64,000 bases of DNA from Shewanella gelidimarina (lineage in GTDB: Bacteria; Pseudomonadota; Gammaproteobacteria; Enterobacterales; Shewanellaceae). Both the position numbers and the translations under genes were made by a program. Each line of letters opens with the position of its first letter. The first letter of the stretch is position 1. The notes beneath the pieces are model-generated. The model made no database searches and had not been told where the DNA came from. It saw only the letters and a program-made list of their open reading frames with translations. Location of the stretch: the NCBI RefSeq assembly GCF_023283945.1, contig NZ_JAKIKW010000014.1, positions 62,001 through 126,000 on the forward strand, given 5' to 3'. Of the stretch, positions 48,794 through 62,268 are shown one piece after another.

Positions 48794-49495
48794 TTAGCCT
48801 ATGCTGCTTAGATTTTTAAGAAATAGCGAAGCCAGCTGCAGATCATCAGGATGGGTCACTTTTATATTGTCAGCGCGGCCGCAAATAATACCCGGCATAA
48901 TGCCCGCCCACTCCATAGCTGACGCTTCGTCAGTGATAAGTGCTCCTGCAGCCAATGCAGTTTTTAGATTGTCCCTTAACGGCTTAACAGGAAAATACTG
49001 CGGTGTTAAGGCATGCCAAAGTTTGTCACGACAAACTGTATTACATATTTCGCCATTATCCTTGCTGCGCTTCATGGTGTCACGCACTGGAGCGCCTAAT
49101 ATCGCCCCTTGTGGAAAGACCGGGCTTGAAGCTATGAGTTTATCGATATCCTCATGACTTAAACAGGGCCGAGCCGCATCATGTACTAACACCCAACTGT
49201 CTTCATCTGCATGTTGTAGAGCAGCAAGCACTGAGTCAGCTCGCTCACTGCCGCCTATAACCGTTAACAACTTGGGATGTGTCGCCTGAGGCAGCGCTGA
49301 AAAATACTTATCTTCTGGATGAAGCGCAATGATCACCCTTGAGATGTCAGCATGACTCAACAAGCAATCCAAAGTGTGTCCGAGGATCGTTTGCTCGTTA
49401 AGGGCTAAATACTGTTTTGGCACCTCAGCACCCATGCGGCTGCCTATCCCTGCGGCCGGCACGACAGCGATGATTTGTTTAGTTGATTGGCTCAT
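48794..49495 (-). CDS. ispD: 2-C-methyl-D-erythritol 4-phosphate cytidylyltransferase
   Basis: 233 residues with the CTP-binding start [20 protein letters not shown] and [14 protein letters not shown]. Transfers CMP to MEP in isoprenoid synthesis. Spaced 33 bases from ftsB and 38 from ispF in the conserved ftsB-ispD-ispF order. Confidence 0.96.
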   Translation of the reverse strand: MSQSTKQIIAVVPAAGIGSRMGAEVPKQYLALNEQTILGHTLDCLLSHADISRVIIALHPEDKYFSALPQATHPKLLTVIGGSERADSVLAALQHADEDSWVLVHDAARPCLSHEDIDKLIASSPVFPQGAILGAPVRDTMKRSKDNGEICNTVCRDKLWHALTPQYFPVKPLRDNLKTALAAGALITDEASAMEWAGIMPGIICGRADNIKVTHPDDLQLASLFLKNLSSIG

Positions 49496-49528
49496 TAGAG
49501 AATTCCACTTAGCAGCTGATATCTAGCA

Positions 49529-49825
49529 TCAATCATTCTGTTTTGAGAGGCGGTCACCACCAACAACTCGAAAGAATGTCTCTCCCTCTTTAACCATGCC
49601 TAATTCGTTACGGGCTCGCTCTTCAAGCGCTTCCGTTCCGCTACGTAGATCATTGATTTCTTCTCTTAATACTTGGTTTCTAGCCACCAACTGTGCATTG
49701 CTCTCTTGCTGTAGTTTAATCTGCTCTTGCAGGTGAATAGAGTCCGCAAGGCTTTTATCCCCTAACCAAAGGCGATATTGCAGCAAGATAAGTAACACTA
49801 TTAAGGCAAGAAGAAGGCGTTTCAT
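49529..49825 (-). CDS. ftsB: Cell division protein FtsB
   Basis: 98 residues from the ATG at 49825 (MKRLLLALIVLLILLQY). One membrane helix is followed by a leucine-zipper coiled coil (EQIKLQQESNAQLVARNQ, then REEINDLRSG) and a short periplasmic end. It forms the FtsQBL divisome complex. The length matches the family (about 100). Confidence 0.93.
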   Translation of the reverse strand: MKRLLLALIVLLILLQYRLWLGDKSLADSIHLQEQIKLQQESNAQLVARNQVLREEINDLRSGTEALEERARNELGMVKEGETFFRVVGGDRLSKQND

Positions 49826-49870
49826 GATGCTAAATAGAAAGAGTCTGGGAATAGTAAATAGATAGTACAA

Positions 49871-49900
49871 CAAAAAAGGCCACCGAGTGGTGGCCTTTTC
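49871..49900 (-). terminator. Terminator of eno
   Basis: On the minus strand AAAAGGCCACC and GGTGGCCTTTT form a tight stem ending in a T run, about 16 bases past the eno stop. Confidence 0.88.
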
Positions 49901-49915
49901 AAAATTTTTAGCAAA

Positions 49916-51223
<1,308 letters not shown>

Positions 51224-51294
51224 TTAAGTTTGAAAGATAAATTTAAAGTAAAAAGTAAAACGAATTTGTAATATCTAAACTCACATCACCAAAA

Positions 51295-51328
51295 ACAAAA
51301 AAACCGCTCCCATTACATGGAAGCGGTT
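51295..51328 (-). terminator. Terminator of pyrG
   Basis: On the minus strand AACCGCTTCC pairs with GGGAGCGGTT around a central loop and continues in seven T residues, 12 bases after the pyrG stop. Confidence 0.85.
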
Positions 51329-51339
51329 GATATTTTGGT

Positions 51340-53070
<1,731 letters not shown>

Positions 53071-53093
53071 CTAGAATTAACCTAAAATTCAGT

Positions 53094-53897
53094 TTATTTG
53101 TCCGACTCAGCTCGTTTCACTTGATCCCAATAGCTATCCAATTCTGCTAATGAGTGCTCACTCATTAGCTTACCGTTAGCCTCAGCACAAGTTTCAACCC
53201 CTCTAAAGCGTCTCTCAAACTTCTGATTTGCTTGCCTTAATGCAGCTTCTGGCTCAACTCCCAAATGCCGAGCTAGATTGACCACCGCAAATAGCAGATC
53301 ACCCATTTCGTCTTTGACTCTAGCAGGATCAATATCGTCTTGATTGACCTCATGCAGTACTTCATCAATCTCCTCATGGATTTTTGCAACCACTGGAGGC
53401 AACTCAGGCCAGTCAAAACCGACACGAGAGACTCTTTTTTGAATTTTCATCGAGCGAGAAAGTGCTGGGAGGTTAAGAGGAATATCATCTAGCACTGAAT
53501 TTTGCTCACGCTCTGCGCGTTCAGATGCCTTAATGTTTTCCCAGTTTTGTTTTATCTGATCGGTACTGCTGCTTTTGAGGTCGGTAAATACATGCGGGTG
53601 ACGCCGAGTCAACTTATCACAAATGCGATTAATGACAGTGTCAAAATCAAACATGCCCTGCTCTTTACCCAACTGGCAGTAAAATACCACCTGAAACAGT
53701 AGGTCACCTAACTCGTCGGGCAGTTCATCGAGTGCAATACGCTCGATGGTATCGGCCACTTCATAGGCTTCTTCTAAAGTGAAAGGCACGATTGATTGAA
53801 ACGTTTGGGCTTTATCCCAAGCACAACCCGATTGAGGATCTCGCAGCTTTTGCATAATATCCAGCAAAGGCTGCATGTTTCCCACTGATTTAGTCAT
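53094..53897 (-). CDS. mazG: Nucleoside triphosphate pyrophosphohydrolase MazG
   Basis: 267 residues with two MazG repeats: the first around AWDKAQTFQSIVPFTLEEAYEV and ELPDELGDLLFQVVFY, the second around KIHEEIDEVLHEV and VKDEMGDLLFAVVNLARHLG. The EExxE and ExxD metal motifs are intact. It hydrolyses NTPs and in E. coli lowers ppGpp effects under starvation; it lies 24 bases after relA, supporting that link. Confidence 0.95.
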   Translation of the reverse strand: MTKSVGNMQPLLDIMQKLRDPQSGCAWDKAQTFQSIVPFTLEEAYEVADTIERIALDELPDELGDLLFQVVFYCQLGKEQGMFDFDTVINRICDKLTRRHPHVFTDLKSSSTDQIKQNWENIKASERAEREQNSVLDDIPLNLPALSRSMKIQKRVSRVGFDWPELPPVVAKIHEEIDEVLHEVNQDDIDPARVKDEMGDLLFAVVNLARHLGVEPEAALRQANQKFERRFRGVETCAEANGKLMSEHSLAELDSYWDQVKRAESDK

Positions 53898-53921
53898 TAA
53901 GCTATCCTACTTTATGTTGGC

Positions 53922-56135
53922 TTATACTCTACGCGCTTCGCTGACGCCATCAACTTGTGACAGCTTGGCCATCACACGAGATAAACCATCCAAATTGTAC
54001 AATTCAAGCTCAAGTTCAATGGCTGCTGTTTGCGTTTTGACATCCGACGATGAGCTCATTGCCAGGACATTAGACTTTTCCGCAGCAAGTACAGATGTCA
54101 GATCTCTAAGCAATCCCGAACGATCACTTGCAATCACTCGTAAACGAATTTTGTAGCCGCCGGAGTAGTTCTCTCCCCAGACAACATCAACAGAACGTTC
54201 TGGTTGAGCGCGAATAAGCTCTTTTACTTGATCGCAATCGGCGCGATGCACCGAGATACCACGGCCTTTAGTAATGAATCCGAAAATCTCATCACCGGGG
54301 ACTGGCTGGCAACATTTGGCAATGTGGCTCATTAGATTGCCTACGCCGTTAACCTCTACCTGTCCTTGGCCTTTTCTGGCCGGTTTGCTGTGGCTCTTTT
54401 TAACAAGATCTTCTAGCACCTCTTCATCAGACTGCTCGTGGGTACGCAACTTGCTCTGAACATGGTTAACAACTTGATTAAGACGAACATCACCGCCACC
54501 GATCCCGGCGAGTAGATCGTCCATACTGACCATGTTAAAACGTTCCACGGCTGATTGAGCGTCTTTGAGCTTTAAGTGCGTGCGCGCCAGTTCATTTTCA
54601 AGCATTTCACGGCCCGCAACAATATTCTTGTCTCTATCTTGTTGCTTAAACCAATGTTGGATCTTAGAGCGTGCCCGTGACGTTTTGATATAACCTAGAT
54701 TAGGGTTAAGCCAATCTCTTTTCGGATTTGGGTTTTTAGAGGTGATGATTTCAATTCGCTGCCCCGTTTCAACTTGGTAAGTAAACTGAACGATACGGCC
54801 GTCGACCTTGGCGCCAATGCACTTATGCCCGACATGCGAATGGATATAGTAAGCAAAGTCCAGCACTGTCGAACCCAGTGGAAGATCAACAACTTCGCCA
54901 CTTGGGGTAAATACATAGACACGGTCTTCAAAGACTTGGCTACGCACCTCTTCAACGAGGTTACCGCTTTCAGCGACATCTTCTTGCCACTGTAGGATTT
55001 TACGTAACCAGTTAATTTTCTCTTCATAGCCGCTTTGCTTGCCACTGCTACTTGCGCTGCCCTCTTTATATTTCCAATGGGCGGCGACACCTAATTCAGC
55101 ATCTTCGTGCATCTGTTCAGTACGGATTTGAATCTCGACCGTTTTTCCTTCAGGCCCCACCACAATAGTGTGAATCGACTGATAACCATTCGGTTTAGGG
55201 TTAGCGACGTAATCGTCAAATTCACTCGGGATATGATGCCAAAGAGTATGTACAACGCCCAATGCTCCATAGCAATCTTGTAGTCTGTCGGTGACAATTC
55301 TTACCGCTCGAACATCAAACAACTCATCAAATTTAAGTTGTTTGCCATTCATCTTTTTCCAGATGCTATAGATGTGTTTTGGACGACCATAAACTTTGGC
55401 TCGGATCTCGTCCTTATCTAAACGCGCTTGCAGCTGGCTAACAAAGTCGTCGATAAAGGTTTCTCTATCGAGGCGCTTACCATCAAGTTGCTTAGCGATA
55501 TCTTTATAGGTTTGCGGATGCAGGTAGCGAAAAGAGATATCTTCAAGCTCCCATTTCAACTGCCCAATACCAAGACGGTTCGCCAACGGTGCATACACAT
55601 CAGCAATCTCTCTGGCAATAAGTACCTTTACGTCTTCGTCGGCATTTTTAATTTCCCGCAGTAAACAAATACGCTCAGCGAGTTTAATCACCACGGCACG
55701 CACATCTTCAACCATCGCCAGCAACATTTTACGAATGTTGTCTATTTGCGGCTCACCATTGCGGGTTTGATTGTTAACTTTTAGTGCACCAATAGCATTC
55801 ATGGTTTCAACACTGGAGACCAAAACCTCAAGTTTTGGGCCGAAGCGCTCTTGAATGTCTTCTTGAGTGATTAAGTCTGCATCAAAAACAACAAACAAAA
55901 TGGCAGCTTGCAGCGTTTCAATATCCATATTCAAAGGTGCAAGGATTTCAATCATCTCACGAGCACGTTGCAGTACAGGAAGGTTGGCCTCTTTATTTTG
56001 GCCCACTAATAACTCAACCTGCTCTATCAACTCCAAAAGAGTTTTGGCTTCGTTGGAATCACTAATATAACGTTTTACCCACTCTTCTAGTTGAAAGTGA
56101 GGGTCGTTAAAATGTGCTTCGCGAACTGATACCAT
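53922..56135 (-). CDS. relA: GTP pyrophosphokinase RelA
   Basis: 737 residues. The N-terminal hydrolase-like domain is degenerate: the HD pair is replaced by FVVFDADL, as in RelA but not SpoT. The synthetase has YGRPKHIYSIWKKM, FDELFDVRAVRIV and NPKPNGYQSIHT; then TGS (VYVFTPSGEVVDLPLGSTVLD), a zinc-finger region with CC (HIAKCCQPVPGDE) and a C-terminal ACT domain. It makes (p)ppGpp on ribosomes with uncharged tRNA. First of relA-mazG, 138 bases after rlmD. Confidence 0.97.
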   Translation of the reverse strand: MVSVREAHFNDPHFQLEEWVKRYISDSNEAKTLLELIEQVELLVGQNKEANLPVLQRAREMIEILAPLNMDIETLQAAILFVVFDADLITQEDIQERFGPKLEVLVSSVETMNAIGALKVNNQTRNGEPQIDNIRKMLLAMVEDVRAVVIKLAERICLLREIKNADEDVKVLIAREIADVYAPLANRLGIGQLKWELEDISFRYLHPQTYKDIAKQLDGKRLDRETFIDDFVSQLQARLDKDEIRAKVYGRPKHIYSIWKKMNGKQLKFDELFDVRAVRIVTDRLQDCYGALGVVHTLWHHIPSEFDDYVANPKPNGYQSIHTIVVGPEGKTVEIQIRTEQMHEDAELGVAAHWKYKEGSASSSGKQSGYEEKINWLRKILQWQEDVAESGNLVEEVRSQVFEDRVYVFTPSGEVVDLPLGSTVLDFAYYIHSHVGHKCIGAKVDGRIVQFTYQVETGQRIEIITSKNPNPKRDWLNPNLGYIKTSRARSKIQHWFKQQDRDKNIVAGREMLENELARTHLKLKDAQSAVERFNMVSMDDLLAGIGGGDVRLNQVVNHVQSKLRTHEQSDEEVLEDLVKKSHSKPARKGQGQVEVNGVGNLMSHIAKCCQPVPGDEIFGFITKGRGISVHRADCDQVKELIRAQPERSVDVVWGENYSGGYKIRLRVIASDRSGLLRDLTSVLAAEKSNVLAMSSSSDVKTQTAAIELELELYNLDGLSRVMAKLSQVDGVSEARRV

Positions 56136-56273
56136 CGTCTATTATTCCTTTACGTCTCGTAATTGGATTAAACCAAAAATATCAGTCCAAGCCATTAAAA
56201 TTCAGACCTTCTATCTTCAGCATTGAGCGTATATTGTCAATAAACAAACACTGACAATCGTAACTAAAGTTGT

Positions 56274-57611
56274 CTATTTCTCGAGTTCAAATAATGCCAT
56301 TGATTCTAAATGGTGCGTTTGTGGAAACATATCCACCAAGCCTATCTTTTTAAGTGTATAACCTTGCTTTAATATCACTTCGCTATCACGCGCTAAGCTT
56401 GCAGGATTACAAGAGACATAAACCAACGCCTTAGGTTTAAGCTTCTTTAGCGATAACATGCTTTCATAAGCCCCTGCTCTTGCGGGATCAATCAGCATCT
56501 TATCCACTTTGCCTAACCATGGTTCTTTTGACAAATCCGCACTTAAATCGGCATGAAAAAAGGACACTTTATCTAAACCACTGTACTGAGCGTTAAGCGT
56601 TGCCTGAGCCACCATGGCAGGCACCCCTTCAACACCAATCACTTCAGCGCCACTTTTAGCTAATGGCAGACTAAAATTACCGATACCACAAAATAGATCA
56701 AGCACCCGCTCATCAGCTTGAGGGTTAAGCCAGTCTACCGCCTGCTTGACCATTGCTTGGTTAACCGCTGCGTTAACTTGAATGAAGTTACCCGCTGAAA
56801 ACTTAAGTTCAGTATCGCTGTCACCCAAACCATAGAAGGGTTGTTCACCATTGCCGCTAAGATGTTCAGTCTCGGCATTATCGTCTTGCAACACCAGATT
56901 GAGCGCCTTGCTCTCACCGAATGCAGCCAAACGTTCTCTGTCTTTATCCGATAACGCCTTGGTAATACGTAAAACCACAAAAATGCCGTTGTCAGCTTCG
57001 GTCAATTCTACATGCCCTAACGCTTTTTTGCCGCTGAGCTGATTTAATAAGTAAGCCAGATCGGGGATCAACGCCGAGAGTGGTTTTGTCATTACAGCAC
57101 AGGATTGGATCTCTACGACATCACTGCTACTACTGGCCCTAAATCCTAAACTAATATGTTTAGTGTTTCGATCAAACCAAGTCGCTAAGCGCGCTCTTCG
57201 ACGATAGTGCCACGGCGAGTCACTCAATGTGTCACAGACTTCACTTGCCTGAGTTTGAGCAAATTTAGCGACCAATTCCTGCAACGCTCGCGCTTTGTGT
57301 GCTCGTTGAGCCTCTATATCTAGATGCTGTAAATCACAACCGCCACAGCTAGCATAATGTGGGCACGCTGGCTCGACACGCTCGCTTGATGGTTTTTCAA
57401 CCTTTAATAGTTTTGCTCTAGAAAACTTCTTTTTCTGCTCAGTCAACTGGACTTGAACCGTTTCACCAGGAAGTGCACCGCTTATAAACACAATCTTCCC
57501 CTGATCATGAGCAATACCTGCACCGAGATGATCCAGCTGGGTTACAGCCAAAGATAACTTTGACGATAATTGTTTAGATCTATTTGGTTTTGCTTTAAAA
57601 AATTGTGCCAT
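56274..57611 (-). CDS. rlmD: 23S rRNA (uracil(1939)-C5)-methyltransferase
   Basis: 445 residues. An N-terminal TRAM domain is followed by an iron-sulfur cluster motif ([15 protein letters not shown] with a fourth Cys in IQSCAVM), a Rossmann SAM domain ([16 protein letters not shown]) and the catalytic Cys in [12 protein letters not shown]. Methylates U1939 of 23S rRNA. It is divergent from barA and ahead of relA on the same strand. Confidence 0.96.
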   Translation of the reverse strand: MAQFFKAKPNRSKQLSSKLSLAVTQLDHLGAGIAHDQGKIVFISGALPGETVQVQLTEQKKKFSRAKLLKVEKPSSERVEPACPHYASCGGCDLQHLDIEAQRAHKARALQELVAKFAQTQASEVCDTLSDSPWHYRRRARLATWFDRNTKHISLGFRASSSSDVVEIQSCAVMTKPLSALIPDLAYLLNQLSGKKALGHVELTEADNGIFVVLRITKALSDKDRERLAAFGESKALNLVLQDDNAETEHLSGNGEQPFYGLGDSDTELKFSAGNFIQVNAAVNQAMVKQAVDWLNPQADERVLDLFCGIGNFSLPLAKSGAEVIGVEGVPAMVAQATLNAQYSGLDKVSFFHADLSADLSKEPWLGKVDKMLIDPARAGAYESMLSLKKLKPKALVYVSCNPASLARDSEVILKQGYTLKKIGLVDMFPQTHHLESMALFELEK

Positions 57612-57709
57612 GTTACTCTCTAAATAGATAAAAAAAACTGGCCAACACAGGCTGTTACTGGCAGTCTATTCAATACTCTCACTATATTTACTGGTAACCC
57701 AATCGTCTC

Positions 57710-60517
57710 ATGAATGAAGCCAACAATATGACCAAGTACAGCCTGCGTTCATGGGTTCTGGTATTGGCGTTAGCTCCAACTATTTTAGTGGGTATTTTAT
57801 TGGGAAGCTATTTTACCATAAATAGATTTTATGAACTTGAAGAAACGCTCATAGATCAAGCGAGTAGTATCATCGAGCCTTTAGCCATTGCGGCAGAGGT
57901 CGGTTTAGAGAGTAAAGATTTCGAAACCACAAAGCGCTTAATCACCGCCGCCCAGCTCAACAAAGCCTCTTTAGTACAGTTTATTGCTATTTTTGATGTC
58001 GACAACCGCGTCGTCGTCACCTCGCATCATTATAAAAATCATGAAGTCATGCGTTACGATAAACCGCTAAGTTCGATGCTAAGAACTGAACTTGAGCAAG
58101 TCGGTGACAGTATGATTTTACGCAGCCCGATTTTCAACAACAGTGCGGTGCGGCCTGTCGATGCCTTCGATGAGAATGACAATAGGATCTCAATAGAGGC
58201 TGTAAAACTCGGCTACATATCGATATTGATCAATAAAGAGAATGCGCTGCTTGAGCAACATCGCGCCGCGGTGGCGGCGTTTATTATTGTATTGATTGGG
58301 GTGCAGCTGAATCTATTTTTTACTTTCAGACTGGTTAAAAACGTAACCCAACCCATTACCGAAATGGTACGAGTGGTAGCCAAAATTCGAGAAGGTAAAC
58401 TCGACACCCGTTTAACCGGAAACCTCATTGGTGAGCTGGATCTGCTTAAACGCGGTATTAATGCCATGGCAGGCTCCTTGTCTGAATACCATGATGAGAT
58501 GCAGCAAAATATTGACCAAGCCACATCTGATTTACGAGAGACACTCGAACAAATTGAGATCCAAAACGTTGAGCTCGATATGGCCAAAAAGCGGGCGCTA
58601 GAAGCCAGCCGGATTAAGTCTGAATTTTTAGCCAACATGTCCCATGAGTTACGCACCCCACTTAATGGTGTCATCGGTTTTGCAAAACAGTTATTAAAAA
58701 CCCCATTACACTCCAGTCAGCAAGACTATATTCGCACCATTGAGCGCAGCGCCACGAGCCTACTCAGTATCATCAACGACATTTTGGATTTTTCGAAGCT
58801 GGAAGCCGGTAAAATGGTATTGGAAAACATGCCATTTTCTCTGCGAGAAATAGTCGAAGAAACCGTCACTATGTTGTCTAGCAGTGCACGAGAAAAACAG
58901 ATTGAGTTGGTGATCGATGTTGACCCACGTATCCCAGAGGATGTTACTGGCGATGCAATGCGATTTAGTCAAATCCTGACGAATTTAGTCGGTAATGCGA
59001 TTAAGTTTACCGACAGGGGGAGTGTGCAGCTTAAGATGCAACTTGAAGAGATTGCAGACGGTAAAGCGCGTGTCCGTATTGAGATAATTGATACAGGCAT
59101 CGGTATTGATGCCGAAAAACTAGCCGCTTTATTCCAAGCTTTTGGCCAAGCAGACTCTTCTATCTCAAGGCGCTTTGGCGGTACCGGTCTTGGACTGGTG
59201 ATCACCAAGCGTTTGGTTAATCGAATGGGCGGCCAAATAGGCTGTAATTCAGAGCTACAACAAGGCTCAACCTTCTGGTTTTCCTTACCTCTTAATCTAA
59301 GCCAATTTCCCATCAGCGATACCTTACCAATTGGTACGCTTAAGAATAAAAGCATTTTACTATTCGAACCTAATCCGTTATCACAGCATGCCATTGAACG
59401 TATGCTGCTACGCTGGGGTCTTAAAGTCACTAAGGTGACCAGCAGTAAACAGCTCGAATTTATTGTGACCCAGTCAAATCACTTGTTTGATTATGGGCTC
59501 TTTAGCTGTAAACCGCTTGCGGCTGGCGGCAACGGTGTTGAGCTGCTCAAAATGGCTAAACCTAAAATAAGTTACTTAATGTTGATAAACAATTGCGTCG
59601 AAAGTGAGGATATCTTCACTCAAATTCGTCCCTATATCGACAAGCAACTCACGATGCCTATCGGTGAGAAGCGACTATCCAGTAGCTTAATCGATCAGCA
59701 ATCGACACTTGAAGCGGAAGTGTTGCCAATGCCTGCAATAATGTCGGCTCCCGAGGTAAGAGAAAACTTAACCGTACTGGCAGTTGACGACAACCCCGCC
59801 AATTTAAAGCTTATTGATACATTACTAAAAGAGCTCGTAACCCAAGTGCTCATTGTCGATAATGGTGATGCCGCGGTAGAAATTGCAAGACAACGCAGTT
59901 TTGACCTTATCTTTATGGATATTCAAATGCCAGGCACTGACGGCATTAGCGCCACTAAACTGATAAGACAAAATTCAGCTAATCGCAATACGCCCATTAT
60001 AGCAGTGACCGCCCACGCGATAGCTGAAGAGCGAGAGCGTATATCATCGAGTGGTATGGATGGCTACTTACCCAAACCTATCGATGAGGCAGCACTGAAG
60101 GAGGTTATCCGCAAATGGAAAAACAAACCCAAGTTCACCCACTTTGATCAGCGCACCTTAAATTGGGAACTGTGTTTGACGCAGGCAAATAACAAGCCAA
60201 ACTTAGCAATTGATATGTTGAAGATGTTGTTAAAGTCACTGCCTGAGACGGTGGAGCACATCAATAGTGCACTCACGAGCTTTGATCAGAAAAACATGCT
60301 TACCTGTATTCATAAATTACACGGTGCAAGCTGTTATTGTGGCGTGCCGACCACCCAACAACTTTGCCAGGAGATAGAGTCAGGGTTAAAGCGTGGTGTT
60401 ACTGTAGAAGATGTAGAACCTGAAATCCTTGAGTTACTTGATGAGTTAACTAAGGTAGAATCAGCCGCTAATCAAGTGATCACCCAGCTATCAGTGGAAA
60501 TAAAAGATGACAAATAA
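57710..60517 (+). CDS. barA: Hybrid sensor kinase BarA
   Basis: 935 residues. Two membrane segments (about 15-35 and 182-205) flank a periplasmic domain; then HAMP, HisKA with MSHELRTPLNGVIGF, an ATPase domain (NLVGNAIKFTDRGS, DTGIGID, GGTGLGLVI), a degenerate receiver, an intact receiver (LAVDDNPANLKLI, FMDIQMPGTDG) and an Hpt domain (IHKLHGASCYCG). It phosphorylates UvrY/SirA, which induces the small RNAs that sequester CsrA (csrA is at 35679). An ATG six codons in (57728) is an alternative start. Confidence 0.93.
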   Translation: MNEANNMTKYSLRSWVLVLALAPTILVGILLGSYFTINRFYELEETLIDQASSIIEPLAIAAEVGLESKDFETTKRLITAAQLNKASLVQFIAIFDVDNRVVVTSHHYKNHEVMRYDKPLSSMLRTELEQVGDSMILRSPIFNNSAVRPVDAFDENDNRISIEAVKLGYISILINKENALLEQHRAAVAAFIIVLIGVQLNLFFTFRLVKNVTQPITEMVRVVAKIREGKLDTRLTGNLIGELDLLKRGINAMAGSLSEYHDEMQQNIDQATSDLRETLEQIEIQNVELDMAKKRALEASRIKSEFLANMSHELRTPLNGVIGFAKQLLKTPLHSSQQDYIRTIERSATSLLSIINDILDFSKLEAGKMVLENMPFSLREIVEETVTMLSSSAREKQIELVIDVDPRIPEDVTGDAMRFSQILTNLVGNAIKFTDRGSVQLKMQLEEIADGKARVRIEIIDTGIGIDAEKLAALFQAFGQADSSISRRFGGTGLGLVITKRLVNRMGGQIGCNSELQQGSTFWFSLPLNLSQFPISDTLPIGTLKNKSILLFEPNPLSQHAIERMLLRWGLKVTKVTSSKQLEFIVTQSNHLFDYGLFSCKPLAAGGNGVELLKMAKPKISYLMLINNCVESEDIFTQIRPYIDKQLTMPIGEKRLSSSLIDQQSTLEAEVLPMPAIMSAPEVRENLTVLAVDDNPANLKLIDTLLKELVTQVLIVDNGDAAVEIARQRSFDLIFMDIQMPGTDGISATKLIRQNSANRNTPIIAVTAHAIAEERERISSSGMDGYLPKPIDEAALKEVIRKWKNKPKFTHFDQRTLNWELCLTQANNKPNLAIDMLKMLLKSLPETVEHINSALTSFDQKNMLTCIHKLHGASCYCGVPTTQQLCQEIESGLKRGVTVEDVEPEILELLDELTKVESAANQVITQLSVEIKDDK

Positions 60518-61112
60518 ACCGGGCTTTTTTCAACGCTTAAAAGGGCTAACGCTAGCACAAAAGAAACTTTTTGCTATTGCATTATGCCAGCGCATGCTAC
60601 CCAATTATCAGCTTTTTTCTGAAGTGTGTGAATTTGGCAACCCGAAGGTGCTCGATACACTGCTCAACCTGCTTTGGCAGTCAATGTACGACAATAAACT
60701 GAAACTAAATTTAGAGCTACAAATGGAACGTATTGAAGAAAATACGCCTGAGCCTGCTGATTTTGACGTCTACGGCGTATATCCAGCACTAGATGCAGCG
60801 GTAGCCTTAACGTCTTTGCTAAGCGCACTAGAAAGTAAAGTTGAAGAAGATATCACCAATATCAGTAAGCTCTCCTCAGCCACAGTTGCCAACTATATTG
60901 AAGCAACCTGTGAGCAAGATTTTGATAAAGAATCAGAATTAGATGATTATATTTTTAACCATGAAGTCATGGTTGAAGAGAAAGAGATGCAAGAAGATCT
61001 TCTGCAAACCATCGAAAAGAACCCACACCTTAAAGCCGATTTCATCAAAGAGTTACGCCGAGAAATTGTCACCGTCGGCATATCAAACATTGGCGTCAGC
61101 GCAGCAGAGTAA
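60507..61112 (+). CDS. DUF416 (YjaG-like) protein
   Basis: 201 residues, acidic and helical (FFQRLKGLTLAQKKLFAIALCQRMLPNY at the start, then NLLWQSMYDNKLKLNL), the pattern of the YjaG/DUF416 family, whose function is unknown. The ATG lies inside the end of barA (11-base overlap), so the two are coupled. A terminator follows 8 bases after the stop. The link to BarA signalling is positional only. Confidence 0.85.
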   Translation: MTNKPGFFQRLKGLTLAQKKLFAIALCQRMLPNYQLFSEVCEFGNPKVLDTLLNLLWQSMYDNKLKLNLELQMERIEENTPEPADFDVYGVYPALDAAVALTSLLSALESKVEEDITNISKLSSATVANYIEATCEQDFDKESELDDYIFNHEVMVEEKEMQEDLLQTIEKNPHLKADFIKELRREIVTVGISNIGVSAAE

Positions 61113-61119
61113 TACCGCA

Positions 61120-61150
61120 AAAGAGTCGCTTTATTAAAGTGACTCTTTTA
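61120..61150 (+). terminator. Terminator of barA-DUF416
   Basis: AAAAGAGTCGCTTT pairs with AAAGTGACTCTTTT with one internal mismatch-like G-T, ending in TTTTA; the mirror A run allows some activity on the minus strand for the LysR gene. Confidence 0.75.
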
Positions 61151-61220
61151 CTCATGCCATTTGTAAAATCAGAATTCCGTGAGTATTGAATACGCTGAAT
61201 TCGAATTGATAGTTGTTCCC

Positions 61221-62123
61221 TTAACAATCCATAGAGAACAATTGTTCCGCTTTGGACTGCATAAACTCGATAAAGAGCTTAACCTTCAAAGGTTGATGAC
61301 TGCGTTGATGATACAAGATTGAAATCCGCCTTTTCTCACCAATCCATTCAGGTAGTAGCGTTGTCAACTGGCCGCTCTTAAGCTGGTTTTTCACAAAAAG
61401 CGCTGGGCCATATAAAACCCCACCATTATCTACAGTAGCCTGCACTGCGCCATTTAACTCACTTAACGTCAGTTTTGCAGGTCCATCATGATAAAAGCTC
61501 TCTCCCGATGGGTGCTTTAAAGTCCAGTTAAACAAAGGCCATACTTTAATCAACGCGTGTTGTTCTAAATCGCTTGGATGGCACAAGCTAGGAGCCTTAT
61601 CCATATACTGTTCCGAGGCAAACAAACCATAATTGAGCACACCAAGAGAGCTCGACACCCAAGAAGAATCTGGTTGGGTGCCACCGACAATAGCAACATC
61701 AACCCCCTCATCTATAAGATCGATCACGTTATTATTTTGTACTATATGCAGCTGTATATCTGGGAACTTTTCACAAAACTCATTAATGGCATGTATGAAA
61801 ATCATCGAAATAATAGACACCGGGGCCGCAATTCTAAGGGTTCCTTCAGGCTTATCCACCGCAGCGCCTCTGATACTGTCAAACTGAGATACTATGGCCT
61901 GATATTGCTGAAACAGCGCTATGCCCTCCTCTGTTAGACGCAGCTTGCGGGTGTTCCTCATCAACAACTGTTTATCGAGCAGCGTTTCCAATTTAGTCAA
62001 CTTACGGCTGACCGTTGCAATTGGCATCTCCAGCTCTTTAGCGGCTTGGGAAAAGCTCCCTGCATTAACTAAATGAACAAATTGGTAGATCAGCTGTAAT
62101 TCCAAACCAAAATTACTATTCAT
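61221..62123 (-). CDS. LysR-family transcriptional regulator
   Basis: 300 residues from the ATG at 62123. The N-terminal winged helix (IYQFVHLVNAGSFSQAAKEL, ATVSRKLTKLETLL) is typical, followed by a periplasmic-binding-like effector domain. The family usually controls the divergently transcribed neighbour, here the AEC transporter 145 bases away. The inducer is unknown. Confidence 0.92.
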   Translation of the reverse strand: MNSNFGLELQLIYQFVHLVNAGSFSQAAKELEMPIATVSRKLTKLETLLDKQLLMRNTRKLRLTEEGIALFQQYQAIVSQFDSIRGAAVDKPEGTLRIAAPVSIISMIFIHAINEFCEKFPDIQLHIVQNNNVIDLIDEGVDVAIVGGTQPDSSWVSSSLGVLNYGLFASEQYMDKAPSLCHPSDLEQHALIKVWPLFNWTLKHPSGESFYHDGPAKLTLSELNGAVQATVDNGGVLYGPALFVKNQLKSGQLTTLLPEWIGEKRRISILYHQRSHQPLKVKLFIEFMQSKAEQLFSMDC

Positions 62124-62268
62124 CAATATAAACCCAAGCGTTTAAAATATAAAAAGGGGATCGGCTACGACCTATGATTAATAGTATAACAAAACATAAA
62201 TATGATAATGTTCTAACTCAATTTTATGCGTGTTTTACGTATATTGTAGCCAAGTTATTAGAGAAAAT

